Positions 17,896-25,943 of a stretch of DNA of 41,233 bases are shown one piece after another. The stretch comes from Gemmatimonadota bacterium. Its GTDB lineage: Bacteria > Gemmatimonadota > Gemmatimonadetes > Palauibacterales > Palauibacteraceae. Numbering within the stretch: the stretch's first letter is position 1; each line of letters begins with the position of its first letter. The stretch spans positions 865,679-906,911 of the forward strand of contig CP070670.1 of NCBI GenBank assembly GCA_020351855.1, written 5' to 3'. Position numbers and translations under genes: made by a program. The notes beneath the pieces were generated by a model. That model saw nothing but the letters and a program-made list of their open reading frames with translations, ran no database searches and had not been told where the DNA came from.

Positions 17896-18573
17896 CTAGA
17901 AGGGGATGCCGAGCGCGTCGCACAGCCAGCGCTGCAGCGGCCCAGCCGCGCGGCAGAACGCTGCGAACTCGCCCAGGAAGGCCGGTCCAGTCACGGTCCG
18001 CTGGCTCAGCCTCGCCCAGCCGACGAAGTCCTTCCGCCGGAGGTCTTCGATGAGGGGATGCTGGGCGTCGAAGCCCCGCGGTGCCGTCTTCAGGGACTCT
18101 CCGCCCAGCTCGAACCTGTTCCGGAAGTCCCGGGCTCCCTTCGCCCGCTTCCATTTCGCCGGATCCTCGACGATCGCCTCGCGGATCCTGAGCAGCGACC
18201 TCGAGTCCGGACGCCAGATGCCGCAGCCGATGCCGCACCGTCCGGGCTCCACGTGCAGATAGAAGCCGGGCGCGTGCACGTCCTGCCCCCGGGCCTCGTG
18301 GCGGAACTGGAGCCCGACATGCGTCTTGTAGGGGCTCTTGTCCCCCGAGAACCGGGTGTCGCGATGGATGCGGAAGAGGGACCGCGCGCCGGCGCGGAAA
18401 CGCGGACTGATCGCTGCCAGGTCGCTCTCGAAGTCCTCGATGAACCGGAGGGCGGGCCGCTTCACCTCGCGTTCGTAGCGGTCCTTGTTCGCCTCGAACC
18501 AGGGGCGATCGTTGTTCTCACCCAGTTCGCGCAGGAAGCGGAAGGTGGCGGGCGTGAAGTATCGCGCACTCAT
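17896..18573 (-). CDS. DUF2461 / TIGR02453-family protein
   Basis: 225-aa conserved protein of unknown function. The family signature is clear: FTPATFRFLRELGENNDRPW then FEANKDRYE at the N-terminus; RIHRDTRFSGDKSPYKTHVG in the middle; GFYLHVEPGRCGIGCGIWRP afterwards. Start ATG 18573 (MSARYFTPATF) places the family N-terminus correctly; an ORF extension to 18606 is probably not translated. It lies in the same direction as the paa cluster, 85 nt from the zinc-ribbon gene. Confidence 0.9.
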   Translation of the reverse strand: MSARYFTPATFRFLRELGENNDRPWFEANKDRYEREVKRPALRFIEDFESDLAAISPRFRAGARSLFRIHRDTRFSGDKSPYKTHVGLQFRHEARGQDVHAPGFYLHVEPGRCGIGCGIWRPDSRSLLRIREAIVEDPAKWKRAKGARDFRNRFELGGESLKTAPRGFDAQHPLIEDLRRKDFVGWARLSQRTVTGPAFLGEFAAFCRAAGPLQRWLCDALGIPF

Positions 18574-18658
18574 CGTCCGAACGCCTCCGCTAGATGATCC
18601 TCGCATGCCCCGCCCGGGAACCGCCGCGCCGCCGGCTCAGTACGGCGCGCCGGCCACT

Positions 18659-18916
18659 TCAGCCGCCGAGCCCGGGGTCCGACGGCTTCCAGCCCCTCCA
18701 CTTAAACGCCTCGAAGACGGTACGGCAGCTGTTGCAGTAGTACTGGCTCAGCGAGAGCGAGCTGCCGAAGGTGGAAAACTGCTCGCTGTCCGTACTGCCG
18801 CAGAACGGACAACGGATCGATCGGGGGAGCTCGTCGGTCTGCAGCGGACGTCCCAGATCGGCGTCGCCGCTCCGCCGATTCCCCTTCTCCCGCCTGCCGT
18901 CGTCCTCAGTGCTCAC
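18659..18916 (-). CDS. Stand-alone zinc ribbon equivalent to the PaaD C-terminal domain
   Basis: 85 aa. Four cysteines form two pairs, RCPFCGS (Cys36, Cys39) and YYCNSCRT (Cys61, Cys64), a zinc beta-ribbon. The intervening SEQFSTFGSSLSLSQYY and following FEAFK align with what I recall of the C-terminus of E. coli PaaD (CPxC, S-x-FGS, C-x-x-C-x-x-x-F-x-x-FK). PaaD helps mature the PaaABC oxygenase. Here the ribbon is a separate gene 9 nt after paaC, while the DUF59 half is encoded at 20074-20541. GTG start with only a weak ribosome-binding site, so coupling to paaC translation is likely. Function is inferred from this correspondence. Confidence 0.8.
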   Translation of the reverse strand: MSTEDDGRREKGNRRSGDADLGRPLQTDELPRSIRCPFCGSTDSEQFSTFGSSLSLSQYYCNSCRTVFEAFKWRGWKPSDPGLGG

Positions 18917-18925
18917 GCTGCACCA

Positions 18926-19759
18926 TCAGTCCATCAGCAGGGGCCGGTTCTTGTCACCGCGCACGCGGGCCAGCGTGTCGGGATCGGGGCCGCCTTCGCT
19001 GCCGCGACGCGCTTCGGGATCCCAGCCGTCCCAGTCGGGCTCGACCCGGCTCCTCCAGACGCCGCTCGAATCTGCCTCTGCGAACTCCAGCCCGACGCTC
19101 GCCAACACCGGACCCACCCGCTCCAGCCAACGCGCCCTCAGCCCCGCCGCGTCACGATCCGTGATCGCCTCCTGGCACAGGACGAGGCCCGCCGCGTCGC
19201 CTGGCGGACCGAACCAGCGGAGACAGGCCTCCCACACGGGCACGAACGCGCGTTGCATGGCCTCCCGGCCGGCCGCCGTGCCGCCCAGGCGGGCCACCCA
19301 GCCGCGCCCGTGCTCGAAGTGGAACCGCTCCTCGTCCAGGAGCTTGCTCACCTTGTAGTGCAGGGGCTCGAAGCGGCTCTCGGCCATGGCCTCGAACTGG
19401 ACGGAGAGGGCCGTGTCGAGCAGGAGGTTGAGCGCCAGGAGGTCCGGCCAGCTCCGGGCCGGGGCGTCGAGAGACTCCATGTTGCGGTATTCGGAGGACG
19501 AGCGCTCATGCTCGAGCTGGCCGGGATCCTCGCCGAAATCTCGCAGCATCGCGTACAGAATCCGTCCGTGTCCCCACTCGTCCTGGGCCATCGCCGAGCA
19601 CGCGATCCCCGCCTCCAGGGCCGGCGCCCCGAGGATCCAGTCCGAGTAGCGCATCCCGAGCAGTCGCTTGTTGTCCGCCAGGACGAGAACCAGGGCGCCC
19701 AGCCGATCCCGCAACTCCGCGGGCAGATCGGAGGCCTTTGCGTACTTCTCTCCGGTCAC
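18926..19759 (-). CDS. paaC: Phenylacetyl-CoA epoxidase subunit PaaC
   Basis: 277-aa ferritin-like four-helix protein, the non-catalytic partner of PaaA in the classical complex that epoxidises phenylacetyl-CoA. Family features are LLDEERFHFEHGRGWVARLG and the helix ALVLVLADNKRLLGMRYSDW. Unusually it carries both E-x-x-H motifs: QDEWGHGR (Glu61, His64) and EERFH (Glu144, His147), plus Asp40 and Asp115 at the other two helix positions. As I recall the E. coli sequence, the first motif there reads DLLGQAR, without Glu or His. The mapping is by eye. GTG start; the gene is 28 nt after paaB. Alternative: a divergent second catalytic subunit. Confidence 0.85.
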   Translation of the reverse strand: MTGEKYAKASDLPAELRDRLGALVLVLADNKRLLGMRYSDWILGAPALEAGIACSAMAQDEWGHGRILYAMLRDFGEDPGQLEHERSSSEYRNMESLDAPARSWPDLLALNLLLDTALSVQFEAMAESRFEPLHYKVSKLLDEERFHFEHGRGWVARLGGTAAGREAMQRAFVPVWEACLRWFGPPGDAAGLVLCQEAITDRDAAGLRARWLERVGPVLASVGLEFAEADSSGVWRSRVEPDWDGWDPEARRGSEGGPDPDTLARVRGDKNRPLLMD

Positions 19760-19787
19760 GGTGCCTCTCTGTCGAGCGGGCGGCCGC

Positions 19788-20024
19788 TCAGCTCAGCGCC
19801 TCGGCCGACGGGTGCAGCGTGAACGGCTGCTCGGCTCGGTTGACGCAGTGAAACGCCTCGCGCGGCGCGATGATCATCTCGAACCACTTCGCCTCGTCGT
19901 AGGTCTGCCACGCGTAGACCCGCCCCAGATCCGAGTTTGGGGCCTCCACGCAGCCTATGTGCTCGAAGGCGTCCGCCCTCTTTCGCCGGGCAAACACCTC
20001 CCAGAGGCGATCGCTGTCGGACAT
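19788..20024 (-). CDS. paaB: Phenylacetyl-CoA epoxidase subunit PaaB
   Basis: 78-aa small subunit that bridges PaaAC heterodimers in the epoxidase complex. The family start LWEVFARRKRADAFEHIGCV and the core VYAWQTYDEAKWFEMIIAPR are visible, and the length is close to the usual 85-95. AAGGAGG stands 4 nt before the ATG, an excellent ribosome-binding site. It lies between paaD and paaC on the same strand, giving the order A-D-B-C instead of the E. coli A-B-C-D. Confidence 0.92.
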   Translation of the reverse strand: MSDSDRLWEVFARRKRADAFEHIGCVEAPNSDLGRVYAWQTYDEAKWFEMIIAPREAFHCVNRAEQPFTLHPSAEALS

Positions 20025-20073
20025 CGGTCCTCCTTGTGCGTTCGGGCTTCAGCGGGGCCGGGGTTCTGACCGC

Positions 20074-20541
20074 TCAGGTGACGAGCGCGATCCCGGCATC
20101 CTCCAGGATGCGACGGCCCCGCTCGCTGATCCGCGCCGTGGTCCAGGGCGGATCCCACACGACCTCCACCTGAACCCGTTCGATGCCCGGCTCGCGAAGA
20201 AGCCGCTCCCGGACATCCCACTGGATGAAGTCGGTGCAGGGGCATGCGGTCGCCGTAAACGTGAGGTCCACGCGAACCTCTCCGGACCGCTCGTCGGCGG
20301 CCACACCGCAGATCAGCCCGAGATCCACGAGCGATATCGGAAACTCCGGATCGGACACCTCGTACAACGCCCTCCATGCCCGCTCCACAAGATCGGCCGG
20401 GGGTCCATCCCACTCCGGCGGCGGCGGAAGGGTGCGCCCCCCGCGCGTCTCCGCCAGGACGGCCGCAAAGTTCATCCCCGCCTCCAGGGATCCCGCACCG
20501 GCGGGCTGGGCGGGTGCCCGCCCCAGCTGCACGAGCGTCAT
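20074..20541 (-). CDS. paaD: PaaD DUF59 (MIP18) domain, lacking the zinc ribbon
   Basis: 155 aa. The DUF59 core runs from VERAWRALYEVSDPEFPISL to the end, with the conserved cysteine segment TATACPCTDFI and the PaaD-specific VVWDPPWTTARISERGRRIL. Proteins of this family help assemble Fe-containing enzymes. It stops at DAGIALVT, exactly where the E. coli protein goes on into a zinc ribbon, which here is a separate gene at 18659-18916. The first ~45 residues are an extra Pro/Gly/Ala-rich stretch. ATG 20541 overlaps the paaA stop (ATGA), so translation is probably coupled. Confidence 0.88.
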   Translation of the reverse strand: MTLVQLGRAPAQPAGAGSLEAGMNFAAVLAETRGGRTLPPPPEWDGPPADLVERAWRALYEVSDPEFPISLVDLGLICGVAADERSGEVRVDLTFTATACPCTDFIQWDVRERLLREPGIERVQVEVVWDPPWTTARISERGRRILEDAGIALVT

Positions 20542-21476
20542 GCCTCCAGGACGCCCTGCACGGCCTGCCGGCTCGTTCGCATCCAGTCGACGAACTGCTC
20601 GTTCATCGGACCGCGGTTACGCCAGCGCTCCCAGACCTGGTCCCAGGTGATGGGCTCGTCAAGCAGCCAGCGCTTCGCCTCGGGATCGTACTGGACGGGA
20701 AATTCGAACTCCAGCTCCACCTCCTCCGTGTCCGGATTCACGTGGGCCGGCACGTCGATGCCCAACTCGTCGCACAGCGGAACGACCGCCTTCAGCCAGG
20801 TCTGCCGGAGCTGATCGTTGGTCATCCCCTTGAGCCTGAAGTCGAGCTGCGCATTGTGGTGCTTCTTCTCGTCGGGCATCCCGAACCACTCGACACCCAT
20901 CGGGAACATCCAGTCGACCGCCTTCTGCACCATCTCCCGCGCCTCGCCGCTGGCCTCGCACAGACGCCGCATCCACACCTCACCGTGCCGCAGGTGGAAG
21001 TTCTCCTCCATCCCGACTTTCACCAGTCCACGCTTCAGGGGACCGTAGCTCGTGTGGCGATGCACATCGCCGAGCAGCGTGATGCCCGCCCGGTCGTACA
21101 GACCGTTCGCCGTCACCAGCTCGGCCCAATTCTCCAGCGGTTGGTCGAAACCGTAGGGATTCTTGAACTTCTCGGGGGGACGCTCGTACAGGAGCTCGTC
21201 GCGGCTGACGCCCAGGTCCTCCAGCAGCCTGTAGGCGATGTTGGCGTGGCCCATCTCGTCCTGGATGATGGCCGTTGCCGAAACCATCGTGTTCGTCGAT
21301 GGCGCATCCTTCGCCGCCATGAAGTAAGCGGGCGCGCTCATCAGTTCCGTGTCCCCCTGGACGGTTAGCTGCGTGATCAGGGCCTTCTTGTAACTCTCCG
21401 TCATGTCCGCTTCGGACTCGACGATGAAGCCTTCCTGGACCTTCCGCATCAGCTCGTCGTCGGTGAACCTCGCCAT
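20538..21476 (-). CDS. paaA: Phenylacetyl-CoA epoxidase catalytic subunit PaaA
   Basis: 312-aa diiron monooxygenase subunit. By eye the ligand set is complete: Glu44 (GDTELMSAPAYF), Glu74 and His77 (QDEMGHANIAYR), Asp128 (GLYDRAG), Glu158 and His161 (MEENFHLRHGEVW). The C-terminal region contains the PaaA-typical EFEFPVQYDPEAKRWLLDEP and ITWDQVWERWRNRGPMNEQF. It needs electrons from a reductase (PaaE), which is not in the window. First gene of the paa cluster, about 200 nt after the end of pruA. The ATG start follows a GAGAGGGAGAT purine run. Confidence 0.94.
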   Translation of the reverse strand: MARFTDDELMRKVQEGFIVESEADMTESYKKALITQLTVQGDTELMSAPAYFMAAKDAPSTNTMVSATAIIQDEMGHANIAYRLLEDLGVSRDELLYERPPEKFKNPYGFDQPLENWAELVTANGLYDRAGITLLGDVHRHTSYGPLKRGLVKVGMEENFHLRHGEVWMRRLCEASGEAREMVQKAVDWMFPMGVEWFGMPDEKKHHNAQLDFRLKGMTNDQLRQTWLKAVVPLCDELGIDVPAHVNPDTEEVELEFEFPVQYDPEAKRWLLDEPITWDQVWERWRNRGPMNEQFVDWMRTSRQAVQGVLEA

Positions 21477-21672
21477 CTCCCTCTCCTTTATCGTCCCGAA
21501 TCCCTCTGCTCATCGTCCTCTGCCACCCCGCGGCAGCGCCTGCGGAAGCCAAGGGGCGGGCTAATCTACGGCAGCGCTCCTGACGCTCAAGGCCAACCCG
21601 TGCCCGGCACATCGTCGCACCCTCATCACGCCATCCGGCCGATCAAGCCATCCAAAGAGGGGCGGTTCCGCA

Positions 21673-23307
21673 TCATTCGGCGTCCATGAACGGATACCGG
21701 TACTCCACTGGCGGCACGAAGGTCTCCTTGATCGTCCGCGGGCTCACCCACCGGATCAGGTTGAGCCAGGATCCCGCCTTGTCGTTCGTGCCGCTCGCCC
21801 GACCGCCGCCGAACGGCTGCTGACCGACCACGGCGCCCGTCGGCTTGTCGTTCACGTAGAAGTTCCCGGCGGCGTGGCGCAGGGTGACCAGCGCCTCCTG
21901 GACGGCCGCTCGATCGGTGGCGAACACCGCCCCCGTCAGGGCATAGGGAGAGGTCCCGTCGACCAGTTCCAGCGTCTCCGACCACCGGTTGGCCGGAAAC
22001 ACGTGCACGGTCACGACCGGACCGAAGATCTCCTCGCACATCAGACGGCTGCCGGGGTCCTCGCTCAACACGAGCGTGGGCTGGATGAAGTACCCCAGCT
22101 CATCCGAGTACTCCCCGCCGGCCAGGATCTCCATGTCCCCGGAGGCGGCGGCGTGGTCGATGTAGGCGGTGATGTCGCCGAAGGCGCCGCGGTCGATGAC
22201 CGCGCCCATGAAGTTGCGGAAATCGGTGGGATCGCCGACCCGCACGTCGTCCAGCATCTCGAGGACCCTTCCCCGCACCTCCGGCCAGAGGTCATCCGGC
22301 ACGTAGATCCGCGAGGCGGCGCTGCATTTCTGGCCCTGGTACTCGAATCCGCCCCGCACGATCGCGACGGCCAGGGCATCGACATCGGCACTGGAGTGAG
22401 CGATGATGAAGTCCTTGCCACCCGTCTCTCCCACGACCCTCGGATAGGAGCGGTAACGCTCGAGGTTGGCGCTCGCCTGCCTCCACAGCTGCTGGAACAC
22501 GCCCGTCGAACCGGTGAAGTGGATTCCGGCGAACTCGGGGCTGGCGAGCAGCGTGTCGCTGAACTCCCCGGAGCGCCCGGGCAGGAAGTTCACCACGCCC
22601 GGCGGCAGACCCGCCTCCTCCAGGATCCTGTAGATGTAGTACGCGCTGTAGACGGCGGAGGAGGCCGGCTTCCAGATCGACACGCCCCCCATGATCGCCG
22701 GGGCAGTCGGCAGGTTTCCGGCAATCGACGTGAAGTTGAAGGGCGTGATGGCGAAGACGAACCCCTCGAGAGGACGGTAGTCCAGCTGGTTCCATATCCC
22801 CCGAGCGGAGAAGGGCTGCCGCTCGTAGATCTGCCGGGCGAAGTGCACGTTGAAGCGCCAGAAGTCGGCGAGCTCGCAGGCACTGTCGATCTCGGCCTGG
22901 TGTGCCGTCTTGCTCTGCCCGAGCATGGTCGCGGCGTTCAGCGTCTGTCGCCTGGGACCCGCGAGCAGATCGGCGGCGCGCAGGAATACGGCAGCCCGGT
23001 CCTCGAAGCTCCAGGTGGACCAGTCCTGCCAAGCCGCTCCCGCAGCCCCGATCGCCAGCTCGGCCTCTCGGGCGCCGGCCCGGTGCCAGGTCCCGAGGAC
23101 ATGCGAGTGGTCGTGGGGCATCACGGCCTCGACGGTGTCTCCGGTTTTCACCTCCTGGCCACCGATGATCAGGGGAATCTCGATCCGCTCGGACGCCATC
23201 GCCGCCAGCCTGGCCTTGAGCTCGTCCCGCTCGGCTGAGCCGGGCTCATAGCCCAGCACGGGCTCGTTGATCGGGTCCGGAGGCCGGACCTCGGCAGCTA
23301 TCTTCAT
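21673..23307 (-). CDS. pruA: 1-pyrroline-5-carboxylate (glutamate semialdehyde) dehydrogenase
   Basis: 544-aa aldehyde dehydrogenase completing proline catabolism to glutamate. The catalytic cysteine lies in EYQGQKCSAASRIYVP (Cys328) and the general base Glu in VGETGGKDFI. The N-terminus NEPVLGYEPGSAERDELKAR and the C-terminus VSPRTIKETFVPPVEYRYPF are characteristic of the P5CDH (ALDH4) group. The proline dehydrogenase partner is not in the window. The ATG has AGGAGA just upstream. It lies on the same strand as the paa genes, separated by about 195 nt in which I see no terminator. Confidence 0.95.
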   Translation of the reverse strand: MKIAAEVRPPDPINEPVLGYEPGSAERDELKARLAAMASERIEIPLIIGGQEVKTGDTVEAVMPHDHSHVLGTWHRAGAREAELAIGAAGAAWQDWSTWSFEDRAAVFLRAADLLAGPRRQTLNAATMLGQSKTAHQAEIDSACELADFWRFNVHFARQIYERQPFSARGIWNQLDYRPLEGFVFAITPFNFTSIAGNLPTAPAIMGGVSIWKPASSAVYSAYYIYRILEEAGLPPGVVNFLPGRSGEFSDTLLASPEFAGIHFTGSTGVFQQLWRQASANLERYRSYPRVVGETGGKDFIIAHSSADVDALAVAIVRGGFEYQGQKCSAASRIYVPDDLWPEVRGRVLEMLDDVRVGDPTDFRNFMGAVIDRGAFGDITAYIDHAAASGDMEILAGGEYSDELGYFIQPTLVLSEDPGSRLMCEEIFGPVVTVHVFPANRWSETLELVDGTSPYALTGAVFATDRAAVQEALVTLRHAAGNFYVNDKPTGAVVGQQPFGGGRASGTNDKAGSWLNLIRWVSPRTIKETFVPPVEYRYPFMDAE

Positions 23308-23465
23308 GCTCGTCTCCTAGCGTGGAGTGTTCTATTTTGCAGGTTCTTCGGCCCTTGCTGGCTCCTGGCGGGAACCTCCGACCGTTCAGCCGACGGGGGC
23401 GGACAGCGCCGGGGAGCCAAGGGGCACGATGCTTCGCACGACCGCAACCCGTGACCACTTCGAAG

Positions 23466-24017
23466 ATGACCGCGAAAACCGATTACCGCGACTACTGGGA
23501 GCGCGCGGTTCCGTTCGATCGCTTCCTGAGCCGGGAGGTGGAGAGGAACCACGACCTCTGGGAGGGCATCTACCGGCGCGCCCGGACGCCCGCTTGGGCC
23601 CGGCGGCGGGCGGCGGAACTCGTCGGACACTGGCGGCTGCTCGTCCTGGCGGAGGACTGGTGCGGAGACGCGGTCAACACGGTTCCCGTGCTGGCCCGGC
23701 TCGCGGAAGACGTGCCGCACTTCGAACTCCGCGTTCTCGGGCGGGACGAGAATCCTGAGCTGATGGGCCGACATTTGACGAACGGCACCCGCTCCATACC
23801 GATGGCGATCATCCTCGGTGAGCGATTCGGCGTGGCGGGAGCATGGGGACCGCGGCCGGCGGAGCTCCAGCGCTTCGTGATCAGCGAGAAGGCGAGGGGC
23901 GTGCGCCCGCCAAGAGAGATTTACGCGGAATCGCGCCGCTGGTACGCCCGCGATCGCGGTGAGACCACGCTGTCGGAACTGCTCGACGCCGTCGCGGCAG
24001 CGACCGCAGTCGACTGA
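23466..24017 (+). CDS. Thioredoxin-family protein with a single active-site cysteine
   Basis: 183 aa. The core VLAEDWCGDAVNTVPVLARL matches the Thioredoxin_9 type, with WCGDA in place of WCxxC: only the first cysteine remains, so a simple dithiol-disulfide cycle is unlikely. SIPMAIILGE supplies the cis-proline strand typical of thioredoxin folds. No signal peptide, so cytosolic. ATG 23466 (MTAKTDYRDYWERAV) is chosen because upstream in-frame sequence is Arg/Pro-rich and lies near the divergent pruA start. The role is unknown; relatives are often called bacillithiol- or redox-related without proof. Confidence 0.85.
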   Translation: MTAKTDYRDYWERAVPFDRFLSREVERNHDLWEGIYRRARTPAWARRRAAELVGHWRLLVLAEDWCGDAVNTVPVLARLAEDVPHFELRVLGRDENPELMGRHLTNGTRSIPMAIILGERFGVAGAWGPRPAELQRFVISEKARGVRPPREIYAESRRWYARDRGETTLSELLDAVAAATAVD

Positions 24018-24112
24018 GCCGGGCGGCCGCTGCCCAGCGCCTGTGCGGAGCTTTGCTACCGCCTTAGGTTCCTGGGCAGTCAAGCGGCTTCGGACTTCGC
24101 CGGGGAGGTTCC

Positions 24113-24373
24113 ATGCCCTGTCTGTTCGCTCTCGCTGCGCTCATTGCACCCCGCGCGGTGATCGTCTTCCTGTGGCTTCTGACGACCTGGTTCGAGGGGC
24201 TCTTCGACACTGCACTGTGGCCGATCCTGGGTTTCGTCTTCCTGCCCACGACGTTTCTCTGGTACACGGCGGTGCAGAACTGGAACGGCGGCGAGTGGGG
24301 AGCGCTGCAGATCGTCATCCTGGTGGTCGCGCTCTCGATCGACGTGTCCCCGGCAGGAGGACGCCGGCGTTGA
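24113..24373 (+). CDS. Small membrane protein, function unknown
   Basis: 86 aa with two or three hydrophobic segments: PCLFALAALIAPRAVIVFLW, a Trp/Phe-rich middle (LWPILGFVFLPTTFLWYTAV) and LQIVILVVALSIDV. This pattern resembles small conserved membrane proteins found in many phyla, but I know no function for it. The ATG has GGAGGTT immediately upstream (24103-24109). Its stop overlaps a TTG start of the following OmpA-family gene (TTGA), which suggests the two are translated together. Confidence 0.8.
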   Translation: MPCLFALAALIAPRAVIVFLWLLTTWFEGLFDTALWPILGFVFLPTTFLWYTAVQNWNGGEWGALQIVILVVALSIDVSPAGGRRR

Positions 24374-25899
24374 GCGCCCGGGGAAGAGGACTCTTCCCGA
24401 GTCGTGAAAGAGGCGATCGATTCGCCGGCGGCCGCCGTGCCCCCGGCTTCCGTGGAATCGCACCGACGTGCCTTGTGCTTCTGGGGATGCAGGCGGCGGG
24501 CGCTGCACCGTGCTTGGCCCAGAGTCTGGAAGACGAGCTCCAGGCCACGGCGGCACGCTATGCCCGGGCCCGCGCCGACCAGCTGGACCTCATCTCCCCC
24601 CGAAACATCGAGCGTGCGGCGGATCGGTTGGCCCGGGCTCAGCAGGAAAACCGGCAGGGCGGCCGAATGGAGACGGTCCGGAGGAGACTCCGGGAGTCGA
24701 ATGAGGCGCTGGAGGCGGCAGAGGATCTGCTCGAGATCGGTCGGACGCTGATGGCCGCTGCACTCACGGCGAGAACCGCTGCCCAGAGGGCCGACGCTCC
24801 CGCTCTGGCGCGGCCCGCGTGGGAGGAAGCCGAAAACAGGGCGACGCAGACGGGTCGGAAGGTCGAGGACGGCGACCGGCTCGCCGCCCGGCGCCTGGCG
24901 GACGAAGCCGAGTCGCTCTATCGGAGGGCCGAGCTCGAGGCGGCACGCAGGGGCGTGCTTGGCACCGCCATGAGCCTGCGGGACGCAGCCCTTGCCGCCG
25001 GGGCCGAGTCGGGTGCCCCGCGGACGCTCGCTGAAGGCGACGCCCTGCTCGAGCGGGCCGACGTATCCCTGCAGGCGGATCCTGGACGACCCGCCGAGGC
25101 CCGGGAGCTCGCCTCCGCTGCGGCGGCTGCCTATCTCCGAGCGACGCGAATCGCGGCGCTGGTCGACAGCCTGCGCCGCGGCGACCTCGCGGAGGAGGAG
25201 GTCGTGCGACGCCACGAGCAGGAGCTGGCGCCGATCGCGGAACGGCTCGGCCTGGAGCCCGGCTTTGGCGGCGGCAGTGGCCCGGTGGCGGAGGAGATCC
25301 GGGCGGCGCTCCTCGGCCTTCAGGAAGCCCTGAGCGGGCTCGAAACCACTCTGGCGGACCGGGAACGAACGATCCGGCATCTGCAGGCCTTCTCGGACTC
25401 CCTCCGCGCGGAGTTGGCGCAGCTCGGCCAGCGCGAGGCGGAGATCTCGGCAGCGCTGGCGGCGCGGGAGCGGCGGGAGCGGACGCTGAGGGAGGTCCGT
25501 GCGCTCTTCGACCCCGGCGAGGCGGACCTCATCGTGGAGCTCGGCAGGGTGACGATCCGGCTGGTCGGCATGAAGTTCGACTCGGGATCAGACGAGATTC
25601 GGCCGGCGGATCACTCGCTGCTCACGAAGGTCCAGCAGGCGATCCGGGCGTTTCCGGGAGCGCAGATCACCGTGGAAGGCCACACCGACTCGCAGGGGAA
25701 CGACACCTTCAACCAGGCCCTGAGCGCCCGGCGCGCGATCGCCGTGAGGGAGTACGTCCTCTCCAACATGGCGATCAGCGCCGATCGCATCCGGGCCGTC
25801 GGGTTCGGGGAGAGCCGGCCCGTGGCACCCAACGAAACGGAATCCGGGCGAGCGGCGAACCGGAGGATCGACATCGTCCTGGAGCTGAGCGGCAACTGA
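24370..25899 (+). CDS. OmpA-family outer-membrane/peptidoglycan-associated protein with coiled coil
   Basis: 509 aa from the proposed TTG at 24370. Residues of about 10-45 then make a signal peptide (GIAPTCLVLLGMQAAGAAP) ending near AQS. ATG 24487 would leave too short a signal. The body (about 50-370) is Ala/Arg/Glu-rich with heptad-like repeats, partly DUF4398-like, and predicted coiled coil. The C-terminal OmpA domain shows KFDSGSDEIRPADHSLLTKV, VEGHTDSQGNDTFNQALSAR and RIRAVGFGESRPVAPN, with the peptidoglycan-binding Asp and Arg. Probable role: tethering the envelope to murein. Confidence 0.85.
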   Translation: MSARGRGLFPSRERGDRFAGGRRAPGFRGIAPTCLVLLGMQAAGAAPCLAQSLEDELQATAARYARARADQLDLISPRNIERAADRLARAQQENRQGGRMETVRRRLRESNEALEAAEDLLEIGRTLMAAALTARTAAQRADAPALARPAWEEAENRATQTGRKVEDGDRLAARRLADEAESLYRRAELEAARRGVLGTAMSLRDAALAAGAESGAPRTLAEGDALLERADVSLQADPGRPAEARELASAAAAAYLRATRIAALVDSLRRGDLAEEEVVRRHEQELAPIAERLGLEPGFGGGSGPVAEEIRAALLGLQEALSGLETTLADRERTIRHLQAFSDSLRAELAQLGQREAEISAALAARERRERTLREVRALFDPGEADLIVELGRVTIRLVGMKFDSGSDEIRPADHSLLTKVQQAIRAFPGAQITVEGHTDSQGNDTFNQALSARRAIAVREYVLSNMAISADRIRAVGFGESRPVAPNETESGRAANRRIDIVLELSGN

Positions 25900-25943
25900 G
25901 CGTGGGCGCGCCCGCGGGCTGAGGAAGGCCGACCGCCCCCTCG

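Noticed and set aside
21477-21672. Possible RNA gene or terminator between pruA and paaA
   Set aside because: I found no tRNA cloverleaf, no stem followed by a T run on the minus strand and no known riboswitch consensus.
23959-24369. Extension of the OmpA-family frame upstream to 23959
   Set aside because: It would overlap the thioredoxin-like and small membrane-protein genes in another frame and destroy the signal peptide; TTG 24370 is preferred.
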